DNA from: Vannielia sp.
GTDB taxonomy: Bacteria; Pseudomonadota; Alphaproteobacteria; Rhodobacterales; Rhodobacteraceae
Assembly (NCBI RefSeq): GCF_029212645.1
Contig: NZ_JARGND010000025.1
Coordinates: 1-44,503 of the forward strand
Direction of reading: 5' to 3'
Length of the DNA stretch: 44,503 bases
In this document: positions 1 through 8,132 of the stretch, piece after piece
How the letters are laid out: each line of letters starts with the position of its first letter
How positions within the stretch are numbered: position 1 is the first letter of the stretch
Notes under the pieces: generated by a model
Told to the model about the DNA's origin: nothing
Seen by the model: only the letters and a program-made list of their open reading frames with translations
The model's database searches: none
Position numbers and translations under genes: made by a program

Positions 1-54
1 TGAGGTCGCTGTGGGGTAACACCCGTGGAAGTTCGAGTCTTCTCGACCGCACCA
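1..54 (+). tRNA. tRNA-Leu, 3' part (anticodon probably GAG)
   Basis: The window opens inside a class II tRNA. Positions 7-11 fit the 3' side of the anticodon stem, and 12-26 form a long variable arm with a GGG/CCC stem. Positions 27-43 are the T arm with loop TTCGAGT, 44-50 the 3' acceptor strand (CGACCGC), 51 the discriminator A, and 52-54 an encoded CCA. The long variable arm and acceptor strand match bacterial tRNA-Leu. Counting back from the stem places GAG at 2-4 as anticodon, which is inference because the 5' half is outside the window. Confidence 0.85.
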
Positions 55-114
55 TACTCACAAGGTCGAACGGCGTGTCCGGACTTTGACCTGAGTTCGA
101 ACAGGGTGCGAACG

Positions 115-150
115 AGCGCCCCCAAAACACCCCCTGAGGGCGCTGTTTTT
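115..150 (+). terminator. intrinsic terminator behind tRNA-Leu
   Basis: AGCGCCC (115-121) pairs with GGGCGCT (138-144) and is followed by GTTTTT (145-150). It lies 60 bp after the tRNA CCA end, as expected for a factor-independent terminator. The loop is rather long at 16 nt. Confidence 0.6.
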
Positions 151-492
151 CAAGCATAACATGATATCGCGCCCCTCCTGAGAGCCAAGCAAGGCCCTTG
201 GGGGCGCTTCGCATGGGCGCTGTGATGAGGTTGGCATAGGTTGACGCACTGGCAGGGGCCATAAACGGGCTCGCCGGAGGTATCCGAAAGCCGGGCCGCA
301 AGTGCTGGGTGATACGGTATTTCAGGTGGCAATGAAGGCCCGTGAGGGTGCTGTGCTTTCCAAAAAACACGCCAAACCCCTAGCCGAATATGACGGGCGC
401 TCAGGGCACCTTCGCCGGGCCTGACCGGACGCATAGGCGAAGGAATGGGCAGGGCGGCGCGGGGTCGCCCTACGGGCTGGGTCAACGCAGAA
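151..492. other. no convincing gene; possible coding remnant
   Basis: Long open frames run through this stretch on both strands, but they have the Pro/Arg-rich, low-diversity look of GC-rich shadow frames and lack ribosome-binding sites. One plus-strand frame (about 245-424, in-frame ATG at 332, stop at 422-424) reads more like a real protein, with VLGDTVFQVAMKAREGAVLS near its middle. It has no good start signal and could be the tail of a decayed gene. Confidence 0.3.
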
Positions 493-663
493 TCAGGCTT
501 TGTGGCCGCGCTCGATGCGGGCGTATTGGCCCGCGCGGGCCGCATCGGGGGCCAGCGGGTGGCGCAATGCGGCCTTGGTTGCGGGGTGAGACCCTTCCGG
601 GCCACCGCGTTTGGCAGCGTCGATCATGTGCTTGAGGTCTTGAGCCTTGGTTTTGTCGTCCAT
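493..663 (-). CDS. small hypothetical protein, 56 aa
   Basis: A 56-residue ORF on the minus strand begins MDDKTKAQDLKHMIDAAKRG and ends ARIERGHKA. It is preceded by a near-perfect Shine-Dalgarno sequence (AAAGGAGG, about 6 nt before the ATG), much the best initiation signal in the first 750 bases. Composition is soluble and charged (Lys, Arg, Asp, His), with a Pro/Ala-rich middle and no membrane segment or Cys motif. I do not recognise the family. It stands alone, reading away from arsR. A real small protein is likely; its function is unknown. Confidence 0.6.
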   Translation of the reverse strand: MDDKTKAQDLKHMIDAAKRGGPEGSHPATKAALRHPLAPDAARAGQYARIERGHKA

Positions 664-768
664 GCGGAATCCTCCTTTGGCTACCTTTTAAGGGTAGGTC
701 CGCATCGGGCCTATTGCAAGGTGGGGTTGTGTCGCAGACCACCGCAGAAGCGGCCTTGACGGGCGCGT

Positions 769-792
769 ATATACCGATATTTCAGGATATAT
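769..792. promoter_or_regulatory. candidate ArsR operator over the arsR start
   Basis: An imperfect inverted repeat, ATATACC (769-775) and GGATATAT (785-792), overlaps the arsR start codon. AT-rich dyads of this kind are usual ArsR-family operators. A TTGACG at 756-761 could be the -35 element, with a weak TATTTC at 778-783 as -10. If so, transcription would begin at or next to the ATG, giving a leaderless mRNA, in line with the absence of a clear Shine-Dalgarno sequence. Confidence 0.35.
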
Positions 793-1180
793 GGATATGA
801 AGCAAGCCCTTGATGCATTCGCCGCCCTCAGCCAGCCCACGCGGCTGGATGTGTTTCGCCTGCTGATCAAGGCGGGTGAGGCGGGGATGCTGGCGGGAGA
901 GATCAGTGACAGGCTCGGCGTGCGCCAGAACACCATGTCGGCCAACCTGGGCGTTTTGGCCCGCTCTGGCCTTGTGCGCAACACCCGCGAGGGGCGCAGC
1001 GTGCGCTACCAGGCGCAAATGGAGGGGGTGCGCGGGCTGCTCGCCTTCCTGATGGAAGACTGCTGCGGCGGCCACCCGGAACTGTGCCAGCCGATCATTC
1101 AAAACCTCGCCTGCGGCCGCGACGAAAGCGAAAGCGACCGCGCCCCATGCCCACCGATACACCCAAAGAGGCAAATATGA
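791..1180 (+). CDS. arsR: ArsR-family metalloregulator of the arsenite efflux gene
   Basis: This 129-residue ArsR/SmtB winged-helix repressor is expected to leave its operator when it binds As(III) or Sb(III). Residues ~8-80 form the wHTH fold, with [14 protein letters not shown] near the N-terminus and the recognition-helix region [16 protein letters not shown]. The sensing thiols are not in the classic CxC position. Instead Cys residues lie C-terminally, in [11 protein letters not shown] and in NLACG, a layout known from other ArsR subclasses. The gene overlaps acr3 by four bases (ATGA at 1177-1180), so the two are translationally coupled. ATG at 791 is taken as start; a second ATG at 797 is possible. 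The metal specificity is inferred mainly from the acr3 neighbour. Confidence 0.9.
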   Translation: MDMKQALDAFAALSQPTRLDVFRLLIKAGEAGMLAGEISDRLGVRQNTMSANLGVLARSGLVRNTREGRSVRYQAQMEGVRGLLAFLMEDCCGGHPELCQPIIQNLACGRDESESDRAPCPPIHPKRQI

Positions 1181-2244
1181 GCGACACACCTTCCCCATCG
1201 GCTGCGGCAGGCCTGGGCCGTTTTGAGCGCTGGCTTTCGCTTTGGGTGGCGCTGGCGATTGGCGCGGGGCTGGTGCTGGGCAATCTGTTTCCGGCGCTGT
1301 TTTCCATGCTGGCGGGGCTCGAAATTGCCAAGGTCAACCTGCCGGTGGCGGTGCTGATCTGGGCGATGGTGTACCCGATGATGGTGGGCGTGGATTTTGG
1401 CGCATTGCGGCAGGTGGGTGACAAGCCAAAGGGGCTTGTGGTGACGCTGGTGGTCAACTGGTTGATCAAACCTTTCACGATGGCCGCCCTCGGCGTGCTG
1501 TTCTTTGAGCATGTCTTCGCCGGGTTGATCCCGCCCGACGATGCGCAGGCCTATCTGGCCGGGGTGATCCTGCTGGGCGCGGCGCCCTGCACGGCGATGG
1601 TGTTCGTGTGGTCAAATCTCACCCGGGGCGACGCGACCTATACGCTGGTGCAGGTCAGCCTGAACGATGTGGTGATGGTGTTTGCCTTTGCGCCGATCGT
1701 CGCCTTCCTGCTGGGGGTGACCGATATCGTGGTGCCGTGGGACACGCTGCTGCTGTCGGTTGCGCTATATGTGATGCTGCCGCTGCTGGCGGGATACCTC
1801 ACGCGCCGCCGCCTTGTGGCCCGGGGCGGAGAGGCGGCGGTGGCGGCGTTCAAGGCGCAGGTGCAGCCATTTTCGATCATCGGGCTGCTGGTGACGGTGG
1901 TGCTGCTGTTTGGCTTCCAGGGCGAGGTGATCCTGGAACGCCCTCTGGTGATCGGGCTCATTGCGGTGCCGTTGCTGCTGCAAACCTACGGGATTTTCTT
2001 TGTGGCTTACGGCGCGGCGCGGGCCTGGCGCATCCCCTTCAACGTGGCCGCACCCTGTGCGCTGATAGGCACCTCCAACTTTTTTGAACTGGCGGTGGCG
2101 GTGGCGATCAGCCTGTTTGGGCTAGGCTCCGGCGCGGCGCTGGCTACGGTGGTGGGCGTGCTGGTGGAGGTGCCGGTGATGCTGTCCCTCGTGGCCTTCG
2201 CCAACCGCACGCAGCACTGGTTCCCCAAGGAAGCGGAAGACTGA
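1177..2244 (+). CDS. acr3: ACR3-type arsenite efflux permease
   Basis: A 355-residue inner-membrane carrier of the bile/arsenite/riboflavin transporter superfamily that exports arsenite using the proton gradient. About ten hydrophobic helices are seen. Family-typical stretches include [24 protein letters not shown] and [19 protein letters not shown], the last carrying the Cys of helix 4 that ACR3 proteins conserve. The length is normal for ACR3. The frame is open further upstream, but the start is set at ATG 1177 because it overlaps the arsR stop and follows AAAGAGG. No arsC, arsH or arsM is in view, so reduction of arsenate must be encoded elsewhere. Confidence 0.93.
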   Translation: MSDTPSPSAAAGLGRFERWLSLWVALAIGAGLVLGNLFPALFSMLAGLEIAKVNLPVAVLIWAMVYPMMVGVDFGALRQVGDKPKGLVVTLVVNWLIKPFTMAALGVLFFEHVFAGLIPPDDAQAYLAGVILLGAAPCTAMVFVWSNLTRGDATYTLVQVSLNDVVMVFAFAPIVAFLLGVTDIVVPWDTLLLSVALYVMLPLLAGYLTRRRLVARGGEAAVAAFKAQVQPFSIIGLLVTVVLLFGFQGEVILERPLVIGLIAVPLLLQTYGIFFVAYGAARAWRIPFNVAAPCALIGTSNFFELAVAVAISLFGLGSGAALATVVGVLVEVPVMLSLVAFANRTQHWFPKEAED

Positions 2245-2385
2245 ACCTTGAACGACTCTGTTTGGTCCGGGCGCTTACCTATGCGACGGTGGGCCTTGGC
2301 CAGTGAGTTGAGAACACAGCATATTTATCAAAGATTAGCCTCGCGCCTGAAAGGCCGACCGTTGCCATATAGTGCGCTACCGCGC

Positions 2386-2401
2386 ATTTCTGATCAGAAA
2401 T
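2386..2401. repeat. perfect 16-bp palindrome behind acr3
   Basis: ATTTCTGATCAGAAAT is fully self-complementary and sits about 140 bp after acr3, between convergent genes. A GCGC-TACC-GCGC mini-hairpin lies just before it (around 2374-2385). There is no following T-run, so it is not a standard terminator. It may act as a protein site or as part of a complex terminator. Confidence 0.35.
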
Positions 2402-2532
2402 CTTCAGGCGCGACGCAAGGGTCCGGGGGCGGCTTTTTTCATGCCTGCCAGCTTCCCGGTCGTTAATCTTGCAACACCGGCAGGGTTTTCGGCGCGCAAC
2501 GGCGGTGCATTGCCGTGCCGCGTTGCCAGCGG

Positions 2533-3090
2533 CTACCCGGCACAGTCTTCCAGCGCGGTGATGAGTTCTGGCACGGTTTCAGCCACCGTGAAGTAGCCCA
2601 GCAGATCGTCGCCCGCGAACCCTTCGCTCACCAGATGGTGGATCAGTTCGATGAGCTTGTCCCAGTAACCTTCTGTATTCAAAATGAAAACCGGCTTGCT
2701 GTGCAGGCGGATCTGCCGCCATGTCAGCGCTTCGAACAGCTCATCAAGCGAGCCCGCGCCACCGGGGAGCACCACCACCGCCTGCGCGTTCATGATCATC
2801 ACCTTTTTGCGCTCATGCATCGTTTCGGTGACGATAAAGTTGGTCAGGTCGGTCTTGCCCTTCTCAGCCGCGCGAAGATGCTCCGGGATCACCCCGAAGG
2901 TCTCTCCCCCGGCAGCCTGCGCGCTGCGGGCAACGCGCCCCATCATCCCCACATCTCCCGCGCCATAAACCAGCCGCCAGCCGTGCTGCGCGATCTCGGC
3001 GCCAAGCGCTTCGGCGGCCTCGGCATAGGCAGGCCGCGCCCCATCACGCGAGCCACAGTAAACGCAAACCGACAGGGGAGAGGGGGCCAT
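2533..3090 (-). CDS. LOG-family cytokinin riboside 5'-monophosphate phosphoribohydrolase
   Basis: A 185-residue Rossmann-fold protein of the TIGR00730/LOG family. Characterised members hydrolyse nucleoside 5'-monophosphates such as AMP or cytokinin nucleotides to base plus ribose 5-phosphate. Visible marks are VCVYCGSRDG at the N-terminus, VYGAGDVGMMG, the MHERKK segment, and LPGGAGSLDELFE, the family PGGxGxxxE motif (Ser replaces the usual Thr). The catalytic Arg and Glu positions are present. The frame extends ten codons upstream, but ATG 3090 follows AAAAAGGA and gives the normal length. It stands alone, divergent from the LysM gene. Bacterial substrates are mostly unproven, so 'cytokinin' is a family name only. 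Confidence 0.85.
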   Translation of the reverse strand: MAPSPLSVCVYCGSRDGARPAYAEAAEALGAEIAQHGWRLVYGAGDVGMMGRVARSAQAAGGETFGVIPEHLRAAEKGKTDLTNFIVTETMHERKKVMIMNAQAVVVLPGGAGSLDELFEALTWRQIRLHSKPVFILNTEGYWDKLIELIHHLVSEGFAGDDLLGYFTVAETVPELITALEDCAG

Positions 3091-3207
3091 GACCGTTCCT
3101 TTTTCAACTTGGGAAATCAAAGGTGTTTTGACCCGTGATAGCCGGGAAGCTATGCTGCCTCAACCCGCGCCACGGTGCGCGGGGAAAGGCACGATTGGAA
3201 ATGGGCG

Positions 3208-4386
3208 ATGTCTGCTGAAAATGGAAAACCCGGAGCCGTCGCCGGTGCCGCCGTTGCGCTGGTGCTGGCGGCGCTGGGCGTTGTTGGCTGGGTCTGGCTC
3301 TCGCCGCCTGAAAAACCGGGGAAGCCAGAGGCGGTGACGGGTGCGGAAAGCCCCGGCACCACCACACCTGCTGCTGAGGCCACGGCCGCGCCCCCTGAGG
3401 CTGATCCAACGCTGCCCAGCCTTGATACCCTGCGCGTTGAGCGCGATGGCTCCACCGTGCTGGGGGGCCATTCCGCGCCGGGCGATCAGGTGGTGCTTTT
3501 GCTTGATGGGCAGCCGCTGGTTGAAACCTCGGCTGAGGCTGATGGCAACTTTGCCGCCCTCACCACCATCCCCCCCGGCGAGGACCGCCGCCTGCTGACG
3601 ATGGTCGCCCGTGGCCCGGAGGGTGAGCGGCGTTCTGAACAGGTGGTGATCGTTGAGCCGATCCGCCCCTCGGAGCCGCAAGGCGGCGGCGCGCCCGATG
3701 CCACCGCAGAGGCCACGCCGCCCGCCGAAACCACCGCCAGACCCGCCCCCTCAATCACACCAGACACAGGAAGCACCGCAGACACGGAGAGCACCGCCAC
3801 TGGGAGCACCGCCACTGGCCCCGCAGGCGCGGCGAACTCCCTTCGCCCAAAACTGCTCGTCGCCACAAAGGACAGCCTGCGCGTGCTGCAACCGGATGAG
3901 AACGCTGACACATCCGCGCCGCTGCGGGTGGAAACCATCGGCTACGCCGAAGGCGGCGTGCGCCTTTCGGGGCGCGGCATCGGCCCCGCCGAAAACCTGC
4001 GCATCTATCTTGACAACGCCCCCATCGCCACCGCCCCGCTGGCCGACGATGGCACCTGGGATGCGCAGCTTGAGGGCGTTGCGCCCGGCACCTATCAGCT
4101 GCGGGTTGACCAGATCGGCGCGGGCGGCAAGGTCACCCGCCGGTTTGAAACCGCTTTCCTGCGCGAGAGCGAAGAAAGCCTTGCCCGCCAGGCCGCCAGC
4201 CAGACCGATGCCGAGGGGCTCAGCGTTTCGGTCATCACGGTGCAGCCGGGCTATACGCTTTGGGCCATTGCCTCGGATCGCTACGGCGACGGGCTGGCCT
4301 ATCACAAGGTGCTGGAAGCCAACGCCGGACTGATCCGTGACCCCGATCTGATCTACCCCGGACAGGTCTTTGACTTGCCGGAATGA
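3208..4386 (+). CDS. LysM-domain membrane-anchored peptidoglycan-binding protein
   Basis: A 392-residue protein with one N-terminal membrane helix (~9-31) and a long Pro/Ala/Thr-rich periplasmic linker. An Ig-like region (VERDGSTVLGGHSAPGDQVV...) is followed by a low-complexity GSTADTESTATGSTATG stretch and a second Ig-like region (LRVETIGYAEGGVRLSGRG). A C-terminal LysM repeat (~342-392) carries GYTLWAIASDRYGDG and ends IYPGQVFDLPE. It probably sits on the inner-membrane outer face and binds glycan strands. ATG 3208 is chosen because it directly precedes the helix; an upstream GTG at 3175 would add 11 charged residues. The ABC exporter gene follows 56 bp downstream on the same strand. Its exact role is unknown. 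Confidence 0.8.
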   Translation: MSAENGKPGAVAGAAVALVLAALGVVGWVWLSPPEKPGKPEAVTGAESPGTTTPAAEATAAPPEADPTLPSLDTLRVERDGSTVLGGHSAPGDQVVLLLDGQPLVETSAEADGNFAALTTIPPGEDRRLLTMVARGPEGERRSEQVVIVEPIRPSEPQGGGAPDATAEATPPAETTARPAPSITPDTGSTADTESTATGSTATGPAGAANSLRPKLLVATKDSLRVLQPDENADTSAPLRVETIGYAEGGVRLSGRGIGPAENLRIYLDNAPIATAPLADDGTWDAQLEGVAPGTYQLRVDQIGAGGKVTRRFETAFLRESEESLARQAASQTDAEGLSVSVITVQPGYTLWAIASDRYGDGLAYHKVLEANAGLIRDPDLIYPGQVFDLPE

Positions 4387-4442
4387 GCCACACGGGCTAG
4401 ATGCGCAGAACCCTAGACCAATCCCCAAGGATAGCCCGGCCC

Positions 4443-6245
4443 ATGGCCCAGCCAGAAACCACCACGCCCGACAGCGGCTGGAGCATTATCCGCCGTGTCA
4501 TGCCCTACCTGTGGCCCGAAGGCCGGACAGACCTTAAAGCCCGCGTGGTGCTGTCCATGGCGGCGCTGATTTTGTCAAAGGTGATCTCGGTGATCACCCC
4601 GTTCTTTTACAAGGCGGCGGTCGATGGGCTGGCAGGCGAAGCCCCCTCGACCGGCCTGCTGGTTGGCCTCACGGCGGTGGCGCTGACGGTGGCCTACGGG
4701 GTGGCACGGGCGGCGAATGTGGGCTTTCAGCAGTTGCGCGATGCGCTCTTTGCGCGGGTCGGGCAGCGGGCGCTGCGGCAACTGGCGCTGGAAACCTTCG
4801 AGCATATCCACGCAATGAGCATGCGCTACCACATCACCCGGCGCACCGGCGGGCTGAGCCGGATCATCGAGCGCGGGGTCAAAGGCGTGGAGTTTCTGCT
4901 GCGCTTCCTGCTGTTTTCCATCGGTCCGCTGGTGCTGGAGCTGCTGCTGGTGGCCGGCATCCTCGCCTTTGTCTTCGACATGCGCTACCTCGCCGTGCTG
5001 GTGGTGACCATCGCGCTTTATGTCTGGTTTACCTTCAAGGTCACCGAATGGCGGGTGCAGATCCGCCGCGAGATGAACGAACAGGATAACGACGCCACCC
5101 AAAAGGCGATCGACAGCCTGCTCAACTTTGAAACCGTGAAGTATTTTGCCGCCGAGCGCTGGGAGGCCGACCGCTATGATACCGCCATGGCGGGCTACCA
5201 GAAGGCGGCGATCAAGACCGCCTATTCGCTGGCGTTTCTCAACTTTGGCCAATCGCTGCTCATCACCACCGGATTGGTGATCGTTATGGTCATGGCGGCG
5301 CTGGGGGTGCAGGAGGGCAGGCTGACGGTGGGCGATTTCGTGATGGTCAACGCCTATATGATCCAGATCACCATGCCGCTCAATTTCCTTGGCTCGGTTT
5401 ACCGTGAAATCCGCCAGGCGCTGGTTGATATGGGCCAGATGTTTGGCCTGCTGGGCCAGCCCACCGAGGTGAATGACAAGCCGGGTGCTGCGCCCTTGCA
5501 GGTGAACGGGGCCGAGGTGCGCTTTGAGGGCGTGAAGTTTGGCTATGACAGCGAGCGCGGCATCCTCAAGGGCGTGGATTTTGCGGTGCCCGCCGGATCG
5601 TCACTGGCGATTGTCGGCTCCTCCGGCGCGGGCAAAAGCACCATCGGGCGGCTGCTCTTTCGGTTTTATGATGTGACCGCCGGGGCGATCACCATTGATG
5701 GGCAAGACCTGCGGGATGTGACCCAGGAAAGCCTGCACAAGGCCATCGGCGTGGTGCCGCAGGATACCGTGCTGTTCAATGACACGATCCTCTATAACAT
5801 CGCCTATGGCCGCCCCGATGCCACCCGCGAAGAGATTGAAGAGGTGGCCCGCGCGGCCCGCATTCACGACTTCATCCAAAGCCTGCCGGAAGGGTATGAT
5901 ACGATGGTCGGCGAACGCGGCCTCAAGCTTTCGGGCGGCGAGAAACAGCGCGTCGGCATTGCCCGCACCATCCTGAAGAACCCGCCGATCCTGCTGCTGG
6001 ATGAGGCGACATCGGCGCTCGACACCGAGACCGAGCAGCAAATCCAGGGCGCACTGGCCCGCGCCGCCGAAGGGCGCACGGTGATTATCATCGCCCACCG
6101 CCTCTCAACCGTGGCCGCTGCCGATGAGATCATCGTGCTTGATGCAGGCGAGGTGGTGGAACGCGGACGCCACGATGACCTGCTCGCCAAAGGCGGCCGC
6201 TACGCCGACCTCTGGGCGCGCCAGCAACGCGAAGACGCCGCCTGA
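4443..6245 (+). CDS. Atm1/HMT1-type ABC half-transporter
   Basis: A 600-residue ABC exporter half-molecule working as a homodimer in the inner membrane. The N-terminal ~330 residues hold six membrane helices, including the Atm1-like SMRYHITRRTGGLSRIIERG region. The C-terminal ATPase has Walker A GSSGAGKST (~391-399), signature LSGGEKQR (~495) and Walker B ILLLDEATSALD (~516). Bacterial Atm1 homologues export glutathione conjugates and glutathione-complexed metals; the substrate here is inferred from family. An ATG at 4401 is also in frame, but 4443 follows AAGGA and gives the family length. A repeat-bearing intergenic region follows its stop. Confidence 0.88.
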   Translation: MAQPETTTPDSGWSIIRRVMPYLWPEGRTDLKARVVLSMAALILSKVISVITPFFYKAAVDGLAGEAPSTGLLVGLTAVALTVAYGVARAANVGFQQLRDALFARVGQRALRQLALETFEHIHAMSMRYHITRRTGGLSRIIERGVKGVEFLLRFLLFSIGPLVLELLLVAGILAFVFDMRYLAVLVVTIALYVWFTFKVTEWRVQIRREMNEQDNDATQKAIDSLLNFETVKYFAAERWEADRYDTAMAGYQKAAIKTAYSLAFLNFGQSLLITTGLVIVMVMAALGVQEGRLTVGDFVMVNAYMIQITMPLNFLGSVYREIRQALVDMGQMFGLLGQPTEVNDKPGAAPLQVNGAEVRFEGVKFGYDSERGILKGVDFAVPAGSSLAIVGSSGAGKSTIGRLLFRFYDVTAGAITIDGQDLRDVTQESLHKAIGVVPQDTVLFNDTILYNIAYGRPDATREEIEEVARAARIHDFIQSLPEGYDTMVGERGLKLSGGEKQRVGIARTILKNPPILLLDEATSALDTETEQQIQGALARAAEGRTVIIIAHRLSTVAAADEIIVLDAGEVVERGRHDDLLAKGGRYADLWARQQREDAA

Positions 6246-6256
6246 GCCATCCAATC

Positions 6257-6278
6257 GCGCGCCTGCGGCGCATTCCAT
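6257..6278 (+). repeat. REP-like hairpin unit, copy 1
   Basis: Contains GCGCCTGCGGCGCATTCC, in which GCGCC and GGCGC can pair around a TGC loop. An identical 22-bp unit is found at 11088-11109. Both copies begin within 12 bp of a plus-strand stop codon. Confidence 0.75.
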
Positions 6279-6303
6279 ATTTGATTGGGCCAGGCCGCGG
6301 GCG

Positions 6304-6411
6304 TTAGAGCGTGTCGCGTTCATTCGAATTCACGCGACACGCTCTAACTTATTGATTTCGCATGTTCGAGAAGCTCAAAACCGGTTCCCACTTTTGAGCA
6401 ACATGCTCTAA
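6304..6411. repeat. composite palindromic element (REPIN-like)
   Basis: A 108-bp unit starts TTAGAGC and ends GCTCTAA, flanked by gcg on one side and cgc on the other. Its left part is a near-perfect inverted repeat with a 16-bp stem, TTAGAGCGTGTCGCGT (6304-6319) against 6332-6347, around the loop containing TTCGAA. Its right part contains AAAACCGGTTCCCACTTTTG and a second imperfect dyad (GCATGTTCGAG...GAGCAACATGC). From memory, closely similar units are scattered in alphaproteobacterial genomes. No ORF is carried. Confidence 0.8.
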
Positions 6412-6449
6412 CGCGCAACTCTGCCAGCCTGCGGGGGTGGAGGGGCAGG

Positions 6450-6478
6450 GGATTTGGATATTTAGAGCAAGAAAATGC
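6450..6478 (+). repeat. dispersed GGATATTT...AAGAAAATG element, copy 1
   Basis: A 29-bp sequence beginning GGATTTGGATATTTAGAG and ending AAGAAAATGC recurs exactly at 11176-11204. A related copy lies inverted at 14336-14358. It sits 200 bp behind the ABC exporter gene and points the same way. Confidence 0.75.
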
Positions 6479-6524
6479 GTGGATCTGTGCGCCGTTGGCC
6501 CCCTTTGCGCTGGGCCGGGAGGGT

Positions 6525-7067
6525 TTAGAAAGAGGGCGCGTATTTCCAGTTGTCGGCATCGGGGGTGACTTCATCAAGGTCATAATCGGCCCCTTGCAAC
6601 CGGCGGGCGATGGGTAGCCCTTGCGCGGCGGCGCTATCGACCATTGCCCTGCCTGCCGCCTCGTCGCGCGCCACGCCCCGCCCGCGCATCAGGTGCAGCC
6701 CGTAGTTGAACATCCCCACCGAGTCGCCCGCCTCGGCGGAGCGGCGCGACCATTCGGCGGCTTCATCGGGGTTTTCTGCCGCGCCAAGGCCATTGTCGGC
6801 CAGAGCGCTCATCCAGTTCATTGCGCCAGTGTAGCCCGCATCGGCGCAGGGGGTGAAGATTTCACGCGCCGCGCCGTGATCGCCCTTCTTGGTGAAAGCA
6901 TAGCCAATGGCGCAGTTCATCATGTTGGTCTTGCCGCGCTGCACGTCCGAAAGGGCGCGATCAAGGGTCATTTCCTCGGGGTTGGTGGTGCCGTATTCGC
7001 CCGCCCACGCGGCGGCTGCGGCAAGGCTTGCGGCAAGGATGATGGCTGGGCCAAGGGCAGGGTGCAT
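6525..7067 (-). CDS. exported Sel1-repeat protein
   Basis: A 180-residue protein starting MHPALGPAIILAASLAAAAAWA, a clear Sec signal peptide cleaved near residue 22. The mature part carries Sel1/TPR-like repeats: GYTGAMNWMSALADNGLGAAENPDEAAEWSRRSA and the following SVGMFNYGLHLMRGRGVARDE unit. A pair of Cys residues (NCAIGY, TPCADAGY) could form a disulfide. Start ATG 7067 follows AGGAGGAGA; frames continue upstream but have no comparable signal. It lies 74 bp after the PQQ beta-propeller gene on the same strand, so it is probably co-transcribed with it and acts in the periplasm as an adaptor. No catalytic function is visible. Confidence 0.8.
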   Translation of the reverse strand: MHPALGPAIILAASLAAAAAWAGEYGTTNPEEMTLDRALSDVQRGKTNMMNCAIGYAFTKKGDHGAAREIFTPCADAGYTGAMNWMSALADNGLGAAENPDEAAEWSRRSAEAGDSVGMFNYGLHLMRGRGVARDEAAGRAMVDSAAAQGLPIARRLQGADYDLDEVTPDADNWKYAPSF

Positions 7068-7141
7068 GGGGTCTCCTCCTGGCGGCATCCTACCAAACAA
7101 CGCGCCTTTTGTCGGCAGGCTTATGGTCGTAGAGGCGCGGG

Positions 7142-8128
7142 TCAGTCCACCGGGCGGTAGGCGGCCCCCCATGGGAAGCGTCCCACCTTGATGGATTTCA
7201 CTGCTTTGCGCGCCGCCACATCCACCACCGTCACATCGCCCGACACCCCGTTGGTGGTCACCAGCAAGGAGTGGTCGCGGTTGAACGCCATATGCCACAC
7301 GCGCCGCCCGACAAGGATGTAATCCTCTACCTCGTAGGTTTCGGCGTTGACCACGGCCACGTGGTTGGCCGGCCCCAGCGCCACGAAGGCCAGGCCTTCA
7401 TCGCCGTCAAATTCAAAGCCGACGGGCTGCACCTTATCGGGGTGGATGCCGGGCAGATCGAAGCGGATCTTGCCCAGCTCGGCCTGGCTTTCGGTGTCAA
7501 ACACGGTGACCGTGCCGCCAATCTCGGAGGAGACCCAAAGCTCGGCGCCGCCCTTGGCAAATTCGGCGTGGCGCGGGCGGGAATCGACCAGCGTGTTGGC
7601 AAAGATCTCCTGCGTTTCGGTGTTGATCCAATGGGCCATGTTGGTGGTTTCGGAGGTGGTGATCACCACCTTGCCATCGGGGCTTACGGCCATGCCCTCT
7701 GGCTCGATCCCCACGTTGATCTGCGCCACCACGCCCCGGCTTTGCACATCCACCACCGTTGTCACCGCGTCGTCCTCATTGGCGATGTAAAGATGGCGGT
7801 TGTCTGGCGCGAGGACAAATTGCTCGGGGTCTTCGCCCGAGGGCAACTCATGCAGCACCTTGCCGGTGGCCGGATCAATCACCTGCACCGTGTCACTGTC
7901 GGAGGCGCAGACATAGGCCACCGAATAATCGGTCGCAAAGGTGATGCCACGGGGCCGCTCACCCACCGGGATCGTGCGGCTGACCTCTAGTGAGGTGAGG
8001 TCAATCACGCTGATCGTGTCATCCGCCTCATTGGTTATCCATATCTCATCGGCCACGGCGGGGGTGGCCAGCAGCATCGCCAGGGCCACGGGCGCGCCAT
8101 GGCGCATGATCGGGCTTCGTTTGCTCAT
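7142..8128 (-). CDS. PQQ-dependent catabolism-associated beta-propeller protein
   Basis: A 328-residue periplasmic seven-bladed YVTN/NHL-type propeller like TIGR03866, a family found beside quinoprotein alcohol dehydrogenases. It has a signal peptide (MSKRSPIMRHGAPVALAMLL...ATPAVA) and repeated blades such as ISVIDLTSLEVSRTIPVGER, VQVIDPATGKVLHELPSGED and VTVVDVAARKAVKSIKVGRF. ATG 8128 is used: it follows GAGGAG and leaves four bases to the upstream gene, whose stop lies inside the same ribosome-binding region. The propeller is thought to help PQQ-linked oxidation, but its biochemical role is not settled. No enzyme motif is present. Confidence 0.85.
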   Translation of the reverse strand: MSKRSPIMRHGAPVALAMLLATPAVADEIWITNEADDTISVIDLTSLEVSRTIPVGERPRGITFATDYSVAYVCASDSDTVQVIDPATGKVLHELPSGEDPEQFVLAPDNRHLYIANEDDAVTTVVDVQSRGVVAQINVGIEPEGMAVSPDGKVVITTSETTNMAHWINTETQEIFANTLVDSRPRHAEFAKGGAELWVSSEIGGTVTVFDTESQAELGKIRFDLPGIHPDKVQPVGFEFDGDEGLAFVALGPANHVAVVNAETYEVEDYILVGRRVWHMAFNRDHSLLVTTNGVSGDVTVVDVAARKAVKSIKVGRFPWGAAYRPVD

Positions 8129-8132
8129 GGTT

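Noticed and set aside
6304-6411. Insertion sequence
   Set aside because: It has inverted termini but only 108 bp and no transposase frame; a REPIN-like non-autonomous repeat fits better.
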